Of a stretch of DNA of 64,000 nt, positions 44,479 to 53,857 are shown piece after piece. Where the stretch lies: contig NZ_JAAMNH020000001.1 in NCBI RefSeq assembly GCF_011065935.2, positions 3,493,001 to 3,557,000 on the forward strand, in the 5' to 3' direction. A program made the position numbers and the translations under genes. A model generated the notes under the pieces. The model was given only the letters and a program-made list of their open reading frames with translations. It was not told the DNA's origin and made no database searches. Origin of the DNA: Clostridium estertheticum (GTDB taxonomy: Bacteria; Bacillota; Clostridia; Clostridiales; Clostridiaceae). Numbering within the stretch: the stretch's first letter is position 1; the number at the start of each line of letters is the position of its first letter.

Positions 44479-45291
44479 CTAATTTAAATTTTCATGGGCC
44501 TGCCTAACTAATAGCTCTATATTTTCCACATTATAATTTACAAAGTGGTCCTTAGATTTTGTAAAATAAATTAAATACTCAATATTACCATTGGGTCCTT
44601 TTATTGATGAGTAATCTAAATTGATAACATTTACATTGAGACATTCCAATATGTTTAAAACTCTAGTTATTACCTCTATATGTAGGCTTTGTTTTTTTAC
44701 CACACCTTTTTTATTAACAACGCCTATACCTACTTCAAATTGTGGCTTTAATAGTGCTACAATACTGGCATTATCTTTTAATAGATTAAGTAAATTAGGG
44801 ATAACTTTTTCCAGTGATATAAATGACACATCAATACTTGCAAAGTCGGCAAGTTCCCCTATACTATCTAGGCACAAATATCTGATGTTTGTATTTTCTA
44901 ATGACACAACTCGGGGGTCGCCTCTAAGACTACTATCTAACTGATTTGTTCCAACATCTATAGAATATACTCTGCATGCCCCATGTGCAAGCATGCAGTC
45001 TGTAAACCCTCCTGTGGATGCTCCTATGTCCAGACATACTTTATCTTTAAGGTCAATATCAAAACAATCTATTGCCTTTTGCAGCTTCAATCCCCCACGG
45101 CTTACATAAGGGATATCTTCTCCAATAAATTCAATATTGGATGATGTATCTATTTTTTTTCCGTATTTTCGAGTCATAACACCATCTACAAATATATTAC
45201 CAGCAATTATATTTTCCTTTGCTCTTTCTCTAGAAAATAAAATTCCCCTTTGAACTACTAGAACATCTAATCTCTCTTTATTCTCTACCAT
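44479..45291 (-). CDS. tlyA: TlyA family rRNA 2'-O-methyltransferase
   Basis: TlyA proteins methylate 2'-OH groups of rRNA. The 270-residue protein has an N-terminal S4 RNA-binding domain (RLDVLVVQRGILFSRERAKENIIAGNIFVDG) and a FtsJ-like methyltransferase domain with SAM motif LDIGASTGGFTDCML near 88-102 and the KDKK-type catalytic set (LKPQFEVG). AAGGAG precedes the ATG. It is 36 bp after dxs in the conserved dxs-tlyA-nadK order. Confidence 0.93.
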   Translation of the reverse strand: MVENKERLDVLVVQRGILFSRERAKENIIAGNIFVDGVMTRKYGKKIDTSSNIEFIGEDIPYVSRGGLKLQKAIDCFDIDLKDKVCLDIGASTGGFTDCMLAHGACRVYSIDVGTNQLDSSLRGDPRVVSLENTNIRYLCLDSIGELADFASIDVSFISLEKVIPNLLNLLKDNASIVALLKPQFEVGIGVVNKKGVVKKQSLHIEVITRVLNILECLNVNVINLDYSSIKGPNGNIEYLIYFTKSKDHFVNYNVENIELLVRQAHENLN

Positions 45292-45326
45292 GAAAAACTC
45301 CTTACAAGTCCACTAAAGTGGGTTAT

Positions 45327-47189
45327 TTAGACTAACTTTAGAATGCTTTGAAATATTCCATCTACGTCTAACTTATATAATTTATATAGTATATCAACTG
45401 TCCCATGAGGAATAAATTCATCTTTAAACCCTAAATTAATGACCTTTGTTTCCCCATCCAATGAATTTACATATTCTAATACTAATGAACCTAATCCTCC
45501 ATGTACAAGATTATCTTCTATGGTTACTATGGAATATTTTTTATGGACTAACTCTGAAATCAGGGCTTCATCAATGGGCTTAATAAAGCAGGCATTAATT
45601 ACGGTAGCCTCTACTCCCAGTTCTTTCAGTTTTTCTCTAACTAAAACAGCATTTTGGACCATTTTACCAGTAGCTATTAACGCTATTTTACCACCTTGAA
45701 AAAGAATTTCCCATTTCCCTCTCTTAAAATTTTGAATAGAGGACATGCTAATATTGGGATTGTCTCCTCCCCTAGGATATCTTATAGCAATTGGGTAATC
45801 TTGTTTAACTGCAAAAGTTAACATAGACTTTAATTCACTTATACATTTAGGAGCCATAATTGTCATATTAGGAATATGAGATAAATAGGATAAATCAAAT
45901 ATGCCTTGGTGTGTTTCTCCATCTTGACCAACTATGCCAGCTCTATCTATAGCAAAAATAACAGGTAGCTTTTGAATGCATACATCATGTACAATTTGGT
46001 CATAAGCCCTCTGAAGAAAAGTAGAGTAAACTGCAAAAATAGGCTTTAACCCTTGTGATGCCATTCCTGCCGCCATAGTAACTGCATGTTGCTCTGCAAT
46101 TCCTACATCAAAAAATCTATTAGGAAACTGTTTTGAAAACATTTCTAGCCCAGTCCCTTCAGGCATGGCTGCCGTTATTGCCACTATATTTTTGTTCTCT
46201 TTTGCAAGGCTCACAATCTGCTCACCAAATCCGTCAGAGTAACTTTCCTTAGAGCTACCACATAACTCTCCAATTAAGGGGTTAAATGGACCTACGCTAT
46301 GATATTTACGTGGCTGGTTTTCAGCAAATTTATAGCCCTTTCCCTTTTTAGTTATAACATGAATAATTACTGGTCCATCTATATTTTTAGCTAGCTTTAG
46401 AACCTTACTCACTGCTTTAATATCATGTCCATCTATAGGTCCTAAATATTTTATACCCATATGCTCAAATAACATCCCCGGAACAATAACCTGCTTAATT
46501 CCATCCTTAATTTTATGAATTGATTTAACCATACCATTGCCTACACTAGGAATTTTTCTAAGGGTAGAATTTATTTCTTTTTTTATTCTATTATAAGTTG
46601 GATCTATTCTAATTTCGCTTAAGTACTTAGACATTCCTCCAACATTTTTAGAAATAGACATTTGATTATCATTGAGCACAATAATCATTTTAGTTTTCCT
46701 AAATCCTACATCATTTAAAGCTTCCAAAGCCATGCCGCCTGTAAGCGCACCATCACCTATTACTGAAATAACATCATAATCTTCACCTTGTAAATCTCTA
46801 GCTCTTGCCATACCAAGCCCTGCAGAAATAGAAGTACTACTGTGTCCTGATTCAAAGCTATCATATTTACTCTCTTCTGTTTTAGGAAATCCGCTGAGTC
46901 CTCCAAAATTTCTAAGCGTATCAAATTTATCTTTTCTTCCTGTAAGAATTTTATGTACGTAAGATTGATGCCCTACGTCCCATATTATTTTATCTTTATC
47001 TAAATCAAAAACATTGTATAAACTTAGGGTTAATTCTACTATACCAAGATTAGAAGCTAAATGCCCTCCAGTTTTAGAAACTTTTTCAAGGAGAAAATTT
47101 CTAATTTCCACTGCAAAAATATTTAATTCTTCTATAGACATTTTTTTTACTGCATTTATATCATTAAAATCATCTAAAATTCTACTCAT
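45327..47189 (-). CDS. dxs: 1-deoxy-D-xylulose-5-phosphate synthase
   Basis: Dxs condenses pyruvate and glyceraldehyde 3-phosphate in the first step of the MEP isoprenoid pathway. The 620-residue protein has the thiamine-diphosphate motif GDGALTGGMALEALND (about 150), the N-terminal WDVGHQSYVHKILTGR, and the transketolase DRAGIVGQDGETHQG and C-terminal IRYPRGGD. AAGGTAGAG precedes the ATG. It follows ispA after a 262 bp gap, and together they feed isoprenoid synthesis. Confidence 0.97.
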   Translation of the reverse strand: MSRILDDFNDINAVKKMSIEELNIFAVEIRNFLLEKVSKTGGHLASNLGIVELTLSLYNVFDLDKDKIIWDVGHQSYVHKILTGRKDKFDTLRNFGGLSGFPKTEESKYDSFESGHSSTSISAGLGMARARDLQGEDYDVISVIGDGALTGGMALEALNDVGFRKTKMIIVLNDNQMSISKNVGGMSKYLSEIRIDPTYNRIKKEINSTLRKIPSVGNGMVKSIHKIKDGIKQVIVPGMLFEHMGIKYLGPIDGHDIKAVSKVLKLAKNIDGPVIIHVITKKGKGYKFAENQPRKYHSVGPFNPLIGELCGSSKESYSDGFGEQIVSLAKENKNIVAITAAMPEGTGLEMFSKQFPNRFFDVGIAEQHAVTMAAGMASQGLKPIFAVYSTFLQRAYDQIVHDVCIQKLPVIFAIDRAGIVGQDGETHQGIFDLSYLSHIPNMTIMAPKCISELKSMLTFAVKQDYPIAIRYPRGGDNPNISMSSIQNFKRGKWEILFQGGKIALIATGKMVQNAVLVREKLKELGVEATVINACFIKPIDEALISELVHKKYSIVTIEDNLVHGGLGSLVLEYVNSLDGETKVINLGFKDEFIPHGTVDILYKLYKLDVDGIFQSILKLV

Positions 47190-47451
47190 ATATCTCTACC
47201 TTCTTTATTAATTATAATATTTTAAAATCCCCCAAAATAATATCAATACAAACTTATTATAATAGCCTATTAATATAAGAAACTATTAATAGCAATGTAC
47301 CAAAATTACTAAGGCATTGACTTTATTTTGCCCGCATTTATGGGGACATTATATCATATAATAATATTTAATTCAAAAGCTATTTCCACTTAAATAAACA
47401 ATTTAGTGTCATTTTAGAATGATATCATCAATTTAATATATTAATATATTT
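47190..47451. other. Intergenic region between dxs and ispA
   Basis: 262 bp of AT-rich sequence. I see no gene, terminator or convincing promoter; it must supply any dxs promoter. Confidence 0.5.
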
Positions 47452-48321
47452 TTAAAATTCTCTTTTCAATAAAAATTCTGTTATTTCCTCTAAATATTTT
47501 GTATTTACCTCAAGCTTTTTTAATATTTGAAAACAATCCTGGGTTAAATCATTGCACTTTACCCTGCATTTTTCTAAGCCATACATAGTTATAAAAGTTG
47601 TTTTATTATTACATTCATCGCTTTTTACATTTTTACCTAGGACGTCCACATCCCCAATTACATCTAATATATCATCTTTTATTTGAAAGGCGAGTCCTAA
47701 TTTTTCGCCAAAGTCGCTTAAATTAGCTAAATCTTCGATCGGTGCATTTGCAAGGATTGCACCACTCACTATTGCCACTTTAATTAGTTGCCCTGTTTTA
47801 TTTCTATGCATATAAAGAAGCTCTTCCTCTGAAATAGTTTTACCTTCACTTAAAATATCGCAAATTTGACCAGCTATCATTCCTTGAGATCCAGAAGCAG
47901 TTGCTATGGTAGCGCTTGCGTTAATTTTGTTTAAATTTCCATCTAAACATTGGTTTAGCATTATTATCATAGCCTCATTTAATAATCCATCTCCTGCAAG
48001 GATAGCTATCGCTTCGCCGTAAATTTTGTGATTTGTAGGTTTCCCTCTACGCAAATCATCGTTATCCATGCTTGGCAGATCATCATGAATAAGAGAATAT
48101 GTATGAATCATCTCCAGAGCCGCTGCAAAAGGCATTATATCTCTATAATCACTCTTGTACATAGCATATGTAAGAAGCATTAAAATGGGTCTGACTCTTT
48201 TTCCACCAACTTTTATACTATAAATCATTGCTTCGAAATTCCTATTATCAATTTCAGGCTTATCATTAAAATAATCACTTATCCATTGTTCTAATACATC
48301 TTTCATGGATTTTATATTCAT
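47452..48321 (-). CDS. ispA: Farnesyl (or geranylgeranyl) diphosphate synthase
   Basis: A 289-residue trans-prenyltransferase that joins isopentenyl diphosphate to an allylic diphosphate. The first aspartate-rich motif DDLPSMDND lies at 80-88 and the second, DDILD, near 219-223; GGKRVRP (39-45) binds IPP. The product chain length is not safely readable. AAGGGATG precedes the ATG. It lies after xseB, separated by a long hairpin (48356-48438). Confidence 0.94.
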   Translation of the reverse strand: MNIKSMKDVLEQWISDYFNDKPEIDNRNFEAMIYSIKVGGKRVRPILMLLTYAMYKSDYRDIMPFAAALEMIHTYSLIHDDLPSMDNDDLRRGKPTNHKIYGEAIAILAGDGLLNEAMIIMLNQCLDGNLNKINASATIATASGSQGMIAGQICDILSEGKTISEEELLYMHRNKTGQLIKVAIVSGAILANAPIEDLANLSDFGEKLGLAFQIKDDILDVIGDVDVLGKNVKSDECNNKTTFITMYGLEKCRVKCNDLTQDCFQILKKLEVNTKYLEEITEFLLKREF

Positions 48322-48355
48322 TTCATCCCTTCTCTTCTCTATAAAATGTGGAAAT

Positions 48356-48438
48356 AATTTAGTTCAAGGCGTATGGAACAAATAACAAGTGCTACGCTTA
48401 TCTATTTTGACTTGTTATTTATTTTCATGCGCTAAATT
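48356..48438. other. Long composite hairpin between xseB and ispA
   Basis: Three stacked stems: AATTTAG/CTAAATT, GCGTATG/CATGCGC (one G-U) and AAATAACAAG/CTTGTTATTT, around a 21-base loop. It begins at the xseB stop codon. No clear T-run follows, so it may be a processing or stability element instead of a terminator. Confidence 0.6.
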
Positions 48439-48667
48439 AATTTTCAACTTCGGGTATTGCACCAAAATCTTTTTCACCTTCAGCCGTTAGTATTTTTATT
48501 TTACCTTCTGTATCATTTAAAATTTTATATAGACTGTTGCAGATTTTTATACCTTCTTCATAGATAGACATGGTTTGTTCCAATGTAACTTCATTTCCAT
48601 CCATAACATCTACAATTTCTTCAAGTCTTCCCATCATATTTTCATAAGACTCTTTTTTCTTTGCCAT
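48437..48667 (-). CDS. xseB: Exodeoxyribonuclease VII small subunit
   Basis: The 76-residue small subunit of Exo VII. It has the typical YENMMGRLEEIVDVMDGNEVTLEQTMSIYEEGIKI pattern: two helices that pack on XseA. The start ATG overlaps the xseA stop by one base (TAATG), with GGAGG inside xseA, so the two subunits are made together. Confidence 0.95.
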   Translation of the reverse strand: MAKKKESYENMMGRLEEIVDVMDGNEVTLEQTMSIYEEGIKICNSLYKILNDTEGKIKILTAEGEKDFGAIPEVEN

Positions 48668-49872
48668 TAAAATTCCTCCAAATCGCTTATTTTAAATTCA
48701 GCACTACCATCTTTCAAGGTAATTTTCACCTGTTTTATATTTTTCAAATTGCTAATTTCACTAATAATGACCTTTTCGTTATTTTGCAATAGTGCGTACC
48801 CCTTATTTAGTACATTTAAGGGGTTATGTGCCTGCAAAAGAGCATTGAACTTGGAAAGTTTCTGCTTTTCTAATGAAATCACAAAATTAAATTTATAGCT
48901 TAAACTTTCTTTTAAATTATCAATACGAATATATTGATTAACTATATAATTTAGTGGGTTATTTATTTTTAATGATTTATTTAATAAATTAACTTTATTG
49001 TATTCCTTGGTGACCTTAAATTGAGCAGATCTAATTAGCAGTTCTCTAAGTGAGTTAATTTCATTGTTTAACTCTTTTAAATTCTTCACAGCAATCTCAG
49101 CCGCAGCTGATGGAGTAGGCGCTCTGTAGTCGCTTGCGAAATCTGCTATAGTAAAGTCTGTTTCATGACCTATTCCAGTAATTATAGGTATTTTAGAATT
49201 GTAGATTTCTAAAGCTAAGTTCTCTTCATTGAATGCCCATAATTCTTCTATAGATCCTCCACCTCTTGCAATAATAATTAAATCAACATTTTTTGTACTA
49301 TTAAAATATTTTATGCCGCCTATAATGTCCTCGCTTGCGTTTACCCCTTGAACTAGGGCTGGATATATTAGCATGTTGATTTTTGCATTTCGCCTTGTGG
49401 CTACATTAATAATATCCTTAATTGCAGCTCCTGTTTCCGATGTAATTACTCCTATTTTTAAAGGAAATGAAGGTATATTTTTCTTGTGCGCGTTATCAAA
49501 CAATCCTTGTTTTTCTAATTTTTCCTTAAGCTTTTGGAAAGCTAAATACAATTGTCCTTCTCCGTCTGCCTCTATAGATTCACAATAAATCTGATATGCT
49601 CCCTCACGCTCATAAACAGAAACCTTACCGCGAACAATAACATTCATGCCGTCTCTCGGGGTGATTTTAAGTTTATATGTTTGTGACTTAAACATTACAC
49701 AATTTATCTTTCCAAATGCGTCTTTTAATGAAAAATATATGTGCCCACTAGAATGTATTTTCACATTAGATAGCTCGCCTTTTACATTAGCATTGTTTAA
49801 TATAAAGTCACTATCTACTATTTTTTTAATATATCCATTAAGGGCAGTTACTGTTATTACTTTAATAAACAT
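48667..49872 (-). CDS. xseA: Exodeoxyribonuclease VII large subunit
   Basis: XseA is the catalytic subunit of Exo VII, which degrades single-stranded DNA. The 401-residue protein has an N-terminal OB fold (VKGELSNVKIHSSGHIYFSLKD) and the catalytic region with GVITSETGAAIKDI, IIARGGGSIEELWAFN and GIGHETDFTIADFASDYRAPTPSAAAE, and a C-terminal coiled coil. I start at the ATG 49872 (GGAGGAATA upstream); the frame opens 8 codons earlier. It overlaps folD by 11 bp. Confidence 0.96.
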   Translation of the reverse strand: MFIKVITVTALNGYIKKIVDSDFILNNANVKGELSNVKIHSSGHIYFSLKDAFGKINCVMFKSQTYKLKITPRDGMNVIVRGKVSVYEREGAYQIYCESIEADGEGQLYLAFQKLKEKLEKQGLFDNAHKKNIPSFPLKIGVITSETGAAIKDIINVATRRNAKINMLIYPALVQGVNASEDIIGGIKYFNSTKNVDLIIIARGGGSIEELWAFNEENLALEIYNSKIPIITGIGHETDFTIADFASDYRAPTPSAAAEIAVKNLKELNNEINSLRELLIRSAQFKVTKEYNKVNLLNKSLKINNPLNYIVNQYIRIDNLKESLSYKFNFVISLEKQKLSKFNALLQAHNPLNVLNKGYALLQNNEKVIISEISNLKNIKQVKITLKDGSAEFKISDLEEF

Positions 49873-50710
49873 TATTCCTCCATGCTTCGCAAGCATTTTT
49901 AATAAGCATTGTAGTAGTCATTAGTCCCGTTCCACCCGGTACAGGGGTCACATAGCTTGCATGATCAATAACATCGTAAAAATTTACATCCCCGGTAATT
50001 TTATTATCTATCATTGTAGTCCCAACATCTATAACAACTGCTCCTTCTTTAATAAAATCACCTGTAACAAACCCAGGTTTTCCTATTGCGGCAACTATTA
50101 TATCTGCTGTTTTACAAATTCCCTTCAAATTTAGTGTTTTAGAGTGACATATAGTTACTGTTGCATCTTCATTAAGTAGTAATTGTGCTGCTGGTTTCCC
50201 TACAATATTGCTTCTACCTATAACAACAGCATGTTTACCTTTAATAACGCATCCAGTATTTTTTATCATCTCAATGACCCCTAAAGCGGTACAAGGCATA
50301 AAACACTTCTCTCCCTTATAAAATCTACCCATATTCTTATCAGTTAATCCATCAATATCCTTTTTATATGAAATTTTAGATGTAATTTCTTTCTCATTAA
50401 ATTTTTTTGGCAGTGGTAATTGAAGAATAATACCATCTACAGTACTATCATCATTGAATTTTTCTATAATATCTATAATATCCACTTCATCAACATCTTT
50501 ACCTAATTGAACACAACTATATAAAACGCCTAATTTATCACAAAGATTATTCTGACTTTTTACATATGACAAGGATCCGCCGTCGTCTCCTACCAAAATA
50601 GTCTTAATTGAAGGCACCCGGAGGCCTTTCGCAGTCCCTTCGTTTATAACTGACTTAATTTCATTTCTGTAGTTTTCAACTATTATTTTACCATTAACTT
50701 TAATACCCAT
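49862..50710 (-). CDS. folD: Bifunctional methylenetetrahydrofolate dehydrogenase/cyclohydrolase
   Basis: FolD interconverts 5,10-methylene-, 5,10-methenyl- and 10-formyl-tetrahydrofolate with NADP. The 282-residue protein has the catalytic Lys in YVKSQNNLCDKLG (near 54), DGIILQLPLPKKFN, DVDGL-like KDIDGLTDKNMG, and VIGRSNIVGKPAAQLL plus PGGTGLMTTTMLI. AAGGAGAGG precedes the ATG. Its 10-formyl product is the formyl donor used by Fmt at the other end of the window. Confidence 0.97.
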   Translation of the reverse strand: MGIKVNGKIIVENYRNEIKSVINEGTAKGLRVPSIKTILVGDDGGSLSYVKSQNNLCDKLGVLYSCVQLGKDVDEVDIIDIIEKFNDDSTVDGIILQLPLPKKFNEKEITSKISYKKDIDGLTDKNMGRFYKGEKCFMPCTALGVIEMIKNTGCVIKGKHAVVIGRSNIVGKPAAQLLLNEDATVTICHSKTLNLKGICKTADIIVAAIGKPGFVTGDFIKEGAVVIDVGTTMIDNKITGDVNFYDVIDHASYVTPVPGGTGLMTTTMLIKNACEAWRNNVY

Positions 50711-50792
50711 ATTATCCTCTCCTTTTGGTTTTAAAATATTAATTGTATAAGAGATTTCAACTATAATCCTAAAATTCCTCTTTTATAGTAAT

Positions 50793-50824
50793 AAAATAGA
50801 CTAGCATACTTACTAGTCTATTTT
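50793..50824 (-). terminator. Terminator of nusB
   Basis: AAAATAGACTAG and its complement, a perfect 12 bp stem with an 8-base loop; TTTTATTACT follows on the minus strand. Confidence 0.85.
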
Positions 50825-50866
50825 AAATATGCCTTTTCTATAATTAACATTAAAGGCTCTAACATT

Positions 50867-51262
50867 TTAAATCATTTTTGCTAAGATACCATTTATAAAA
50901 GCTGGCGAACTATCTTCCCCATATTTTTTAGCAAGTTCTATTCCCTCGTTTACTGAAACAGCACCCGGTATATCTTCCTCAAATAGTATTTCATATGTAC
51001 AAATTCTTAAAATAGCTAAATTCATTTTTGATAGTCTATCTAATTTCCACTTAATTAGATACTTTTCAATATTTTTATCAATTTCACCGCCATACTCATG
51101 AATACCTGCTAATACCTTTGTAATATATTCCATATCAATATCGTTTAAATCCACATCTGTATACTCTTTGAAGTTTTCAATTATATCCTCATAACTCTCT
51201 TTATTTATTGACATTTCAAAAAGTAATTTCATTGCTACTTCTCTTGACTTTCTTCTGTTCAT
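50867..51262 (-). CDS. nusB: Transcription antitermination factor NusB
   Basis: NusB binds boxA RNA with NusE (S10) in rRNA antitermination. The 131-residue all-helical protein has the N-terminal RRKSREVAMKLLFEMSIN and C-terminal LRICTYEILFEEDIPGAVSVNEGIELAKKYGEDSSPAFINGILAK signatures. AGGAGG precedes the ATG. It lies between asp23 and folD, as usual. Confidence 0.96.
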   Translation of the reverse strand: MNRRKSREVAMKLLFEMSINKESYEDIIENFKEYTDVDLNDIDMEYITKVLAGIHEYGGEIDKNIEKYLIKWKLDRLSKMNLAILRICTYEILFEEDIPGAVSVNEGIELAKKYGEDSSPAFINGILAKMI

Positions 51263-51387
51263 TAGTAATCCTCCTAGTTTTTCTATCCTATATCATAATA
51301 ACCAAGTTAAAAATATAAAGTTTAGTTTAATTAAATTATTATGGAGTTAATTATAATTATGTCCAAATTTACATATTTTCAACGTAC

Positions 51388-51415
51388 AAACACCCTCTGA
51401 TTAGAGAGGGTGTTT
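51388..51415. terminator. Terminator after the Asp23-family gene
   Basis: AAACACCCTCT/AGAGGGTGTTT, an 11 bp perfect stem with a 6-base loop. Confidence 0.85.
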
Positions 51416-51419
51416 ATTA

Positions 51420-51809
51420 CTATGATTCTATTTCCTCTACCTTTTCTGTTTTAGGTAGTACAACATTTTGTACATACACATTTACTGCTGATACCGCAAG
51501 TCCAGTCATGAGTTCTACAGATTTTTTTACATTTATTTGCGCTTTCTCAGTTACTTCTGGAATCTTAACCCCATATTCAACTACAACGTGTAAATCAATT
51601 ACAGCACTATTTTCTCCTACATTGACTTTAACGCCTTTAGATAAGTTTTTCTTACCACTTAATATTTGAGTTATTCCACCAACGAGACTAGCACTCATTC
51701 CAACAATTCCCTGTATTTCAGCAACAGCGAGTCCCGCTATAACACTAACTACATCTTCAGATATTTTAACAACACCCATTTCCGTTTCATTTAAAATTTT
51801 ATCTTCCAT
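51420..51809 (-). CDS. Asp23/Gls24 family envelope stress protein
   Basis: A 129-residue protein of the Asp23 family (PF03780), small membrane-associated proteins that take part in alkaline or envelope stress response. The family pattern GVVKISEDVVSVIAGLAVAEIQGIVGM and VEYGVKIPEVTEKAQINVKKSVELMTGL is complete. AGGGGG precedes the ATG. It follows spoIIIAH and precedes nusB in the conserved clostridial arrangement. Confidence 0.93.
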   Translation of the reverse strand: MEDKILNETEMGVVKISEDVVSVIAGLAVAEIQGIVGMSASLVGGITQILSGKKNLSKGVKVNVGENSAVIDLHVVVEYGVKIPEVTEKAQINVKKSVELMTGLAVSAVNVYVQNVVLPKTEKVEEIES

Positions 51810-51890
51810 ATTAGTACCCCCTTGTTTAGCTTAGGTAAAACATGATAATGCTACATTTATTATAGCAGATAAATATTTGATTTACAATTA

Positions 51891-52391
51891 CTATTCTTTG
51901 ATCTTAACATCGATTTTTTCTAATTTAGTTTTACTCATGACAACATCTTGAATACCACGAAGCTCTTCTTTTGAAAGCTCCTTCTTTGAACTTTTAACAA
52001 ATATTTCCACTTTGTCATCTACTATACTGCAAAGTGCTGCATCAAAGCCTTGAGCTTTCAGTGCAAGTTCTATGTCTGACTCATTCTGCGTTGCCGTTGC
52101 TACAGCTAAGTATTCATCAGCAGCAGTTGCCTTTTGTTCTTTTGGAGTATTAGCGTCATCTATTAGTGCTTTAATGTTTTGAAGAGTTTTTGCATTGTCT
52201 TGATCTCTTGATAATGTTGCTTCTGTAAAAAAGGTTGAAGAACTTTTGCCTTCTTTTAAAGATATTGCAGTCTTCTCATTGAAATCACTATCATTTACAT
52301 ATAACGGTCCATTCACCTTTGTTGCAAGGTACCCTGCAATAACTATAAGTACTACCAAAGTAACAATTATACCTGATTGTTTTTTATTCAT
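51891..52391 (-). CDS. spoIIIAH: Stage III sporulation protein AH
   Basis: SpoIIIAH is the mother-cell membrane protein that meets SpoIIQ of the forespore to form the feeding-tube channel. The 166-residue protein has one N-terminal transmembrane helix (about 7-24) and an extracellular YscJ/FliF-like domain with the C-terminal CSIVDDKVEIFVKSSKKELSKEELRGIQDVV. I choose the ATG 52391 behind GGGGGG. It is the last gene of the spoIIIA operon. Confidence 0.95.
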   Translation of the reverse strand: MNKKQSGIIVTLVVLIVIAGYLATKVNGPLYVNDSDFNEKTAISLKEGKSSSTFFTEATLSRDQDNAKTLQNIKALIDDANTPKEQKATAADEYLAVATATQNESDIELALKAQGFDAALCSIVDDKVEIFVKSSKKELSKEELRGIQDVVMSKTKLEKIDVKIKE

Positions 52392-52429
52392 AATATTTCC
52401 CCCCATCTACCTTTCTAAGAAATTATATG

Positions 52430-53095
52430 CTAATTATTCATAGGATATACATTAACTTTATTTTCAGGCAAATTAAATAAATTAATTACTGCCTGTCTAA
52501 TCCTTAGTTCAGTTATTTTTTCATTTGATCCTTCTGCCACTACGCATACACCTGTAATAATAGGCTTGTATTTTTTTACTATTAGTGGCTCATTTGTATT
52601 TCCGTTATTGGACATAACAACCGTTCTTCCGTCGTTTTTTTGAGTGGTATTTCTTTTTCCTCCACCAGTATCATTTTCTACTGTAAGACTTTCAGAATCA
52701 TTTATGTTTACTGCCGGAACACTCTCCTCGCCACTCTCAAAATAGATCATAAGTTGTACCTTTCCAACTCCTTGAATTTCTTCAAGTGTGGATTTAAGTT
52801 TGTTTTCTAATTGTGATTCATAATCAGTTAATCCTGAAATGTTTGCCTTTTTTACAACTTTATCCTTCTCAGTTTCTGCTAAAGCAGCCGAGGTTGGACC
52901 TGTATTTTTGAAAAAACTACTGCCGAGTACTATTACAACTGCTATTAAGATCATTAATACCAAGTTTCCTAATAGCTTGTCAGATTTTTTAACGCTTCCA
53001 ATTTTCTTTTTGTCATCACCACCATTTAATTTTGTTTTAATATACTCAGTAAATTTACTAAGTAAATCATCATTATTCATAGACCCATTGTTCAT
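52430..53095 (-). CDS. spoIIIAG: Stage III sporulation protein AG
   Basis: SpoIIIAG forms a large ring in the channel between mother cell and forespore. The 221-residue protein has one transmembrane helix (about 42-60, GNLVLMILIAVVIVLG) and a ring-building domain with YESQLENKLKSTLEEIQGVGKVQLMIYFESG and ITGVCVVAEGSNEKITELRIRQAVINLFNLP. I choose the ATG 53095 (AGGGGG upstream); the frame opens 12 codons before. An asparagine- and threonine-rich insertion lies between the two ring segments. Confidence 0.95.
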   Translation of the reverse strand: MNNGSMNNDDLLSKFTEYIKTKLNGGDDKKKIGSVKKSDKLLGNLVLMILIAVVIVLGSSFFKNTGPTSAALAETEKDKVVKKANISGLTDYESQLENKLKSTLEEIQGVGKVQLMIYFESGEESVPAVNINDSESLTVENDTGGGKRNTTQKNDGRTVVMSNNGNTNEPLIVKKYKPIITGVCVVAEGSNEKITELRIRQAVINLFNLPENKVNVYPMNN

Positions 53096-53207
53096 AAAAA
53101 TCCCCCTTATCTTATTTTTAATCACAGGCACATTTAAATAAATAGATAATAAATATGCTAGTCTCCCTTAATATGCTTTGGAATATCCTAATTGTTAATC
53201 CTTGGTT

Positions 53208-53801
53208 TTATGAATTTAATTTATAAACAGTAATAATTTTACCAGATATTTTAAATTTACTACTTAAAAGCCTCTTTATTTTGTTTCCTTCTTCGCCCTG
53301 CAAAATGTTTTTATTAGATGCATTCACACTTTTAGTATTAATTTCTATTTTCTTAATACTTTTAACCCCTTTCTCTACAATCCCAATTTCAATTCTATTA
53401 ATATTGAATACTGTATTTTTTTCATCATAAGTAATATCTATATCAGCATTATACTGACTTTCTGGATAAGCCTCTTCTAAATTTATAATACATTGATTCT
53501 CTAAATTCACTTTAAAATTCTCAGTTGTATTTAGTATGTTACTTTCTTTGTACTTTTGCATATCTGTGACCACAGTACTTGACTCCATGTAATTTGTTGC
53601 TTTATTGGAATATGAATAAAAATCAAAGTCCTTATGGAAAATCTTTATTATAGGATTTATAATTACTACAATTAGTAACAGTCCTAACACAAACTTAGCA
53701 TATTTTCTCATATTATTATCTGGTAAAATCATCTCCACTGCAGTAATAAAAAATATAGCAATAGTGATGTTTGTTACCCAGACTTTTAATACTTCAATCA
53801 A
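53208..53801 (-). CDS. spoIIIAF: Stage III sporulation protein AF
   Basis: A 197-residue protein with two N-terminal transmembrane helices (about 7-25 and 35-52) and a C-terminal ring-like domain, as in B. subtilis SpoIIIAF. MRKYAKFVLGLLLIVVIINPI is the family signature. Translation starts at TTG 53801 behind AGGGGG. It lies between AE and AG in the operon. Confidence 0.92.
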   Translation of the reverse strand: MIEVLKVWVTNITIAIFFITAVEMILPDNNMRKYAKFVLGLLLIVVIINPIIKIFHKDFDFYSYSNKATNYMESSTVVTDMQKYKESNILNTTENFKVNLENQCIINLEEAYPESQYNADIDITYDEKNTVFNINRIEIGIVEKGVKSIKKIEINTKSVNASNKNILQGEEGNKIKRLLSSKFKISGKIITVYKLNS

Positions 53802-53857
53802 ATTAGCACCACCCCCTTTATAATAAGTTTACAGTTGAAAGTTTAGATTGGTTTGCT

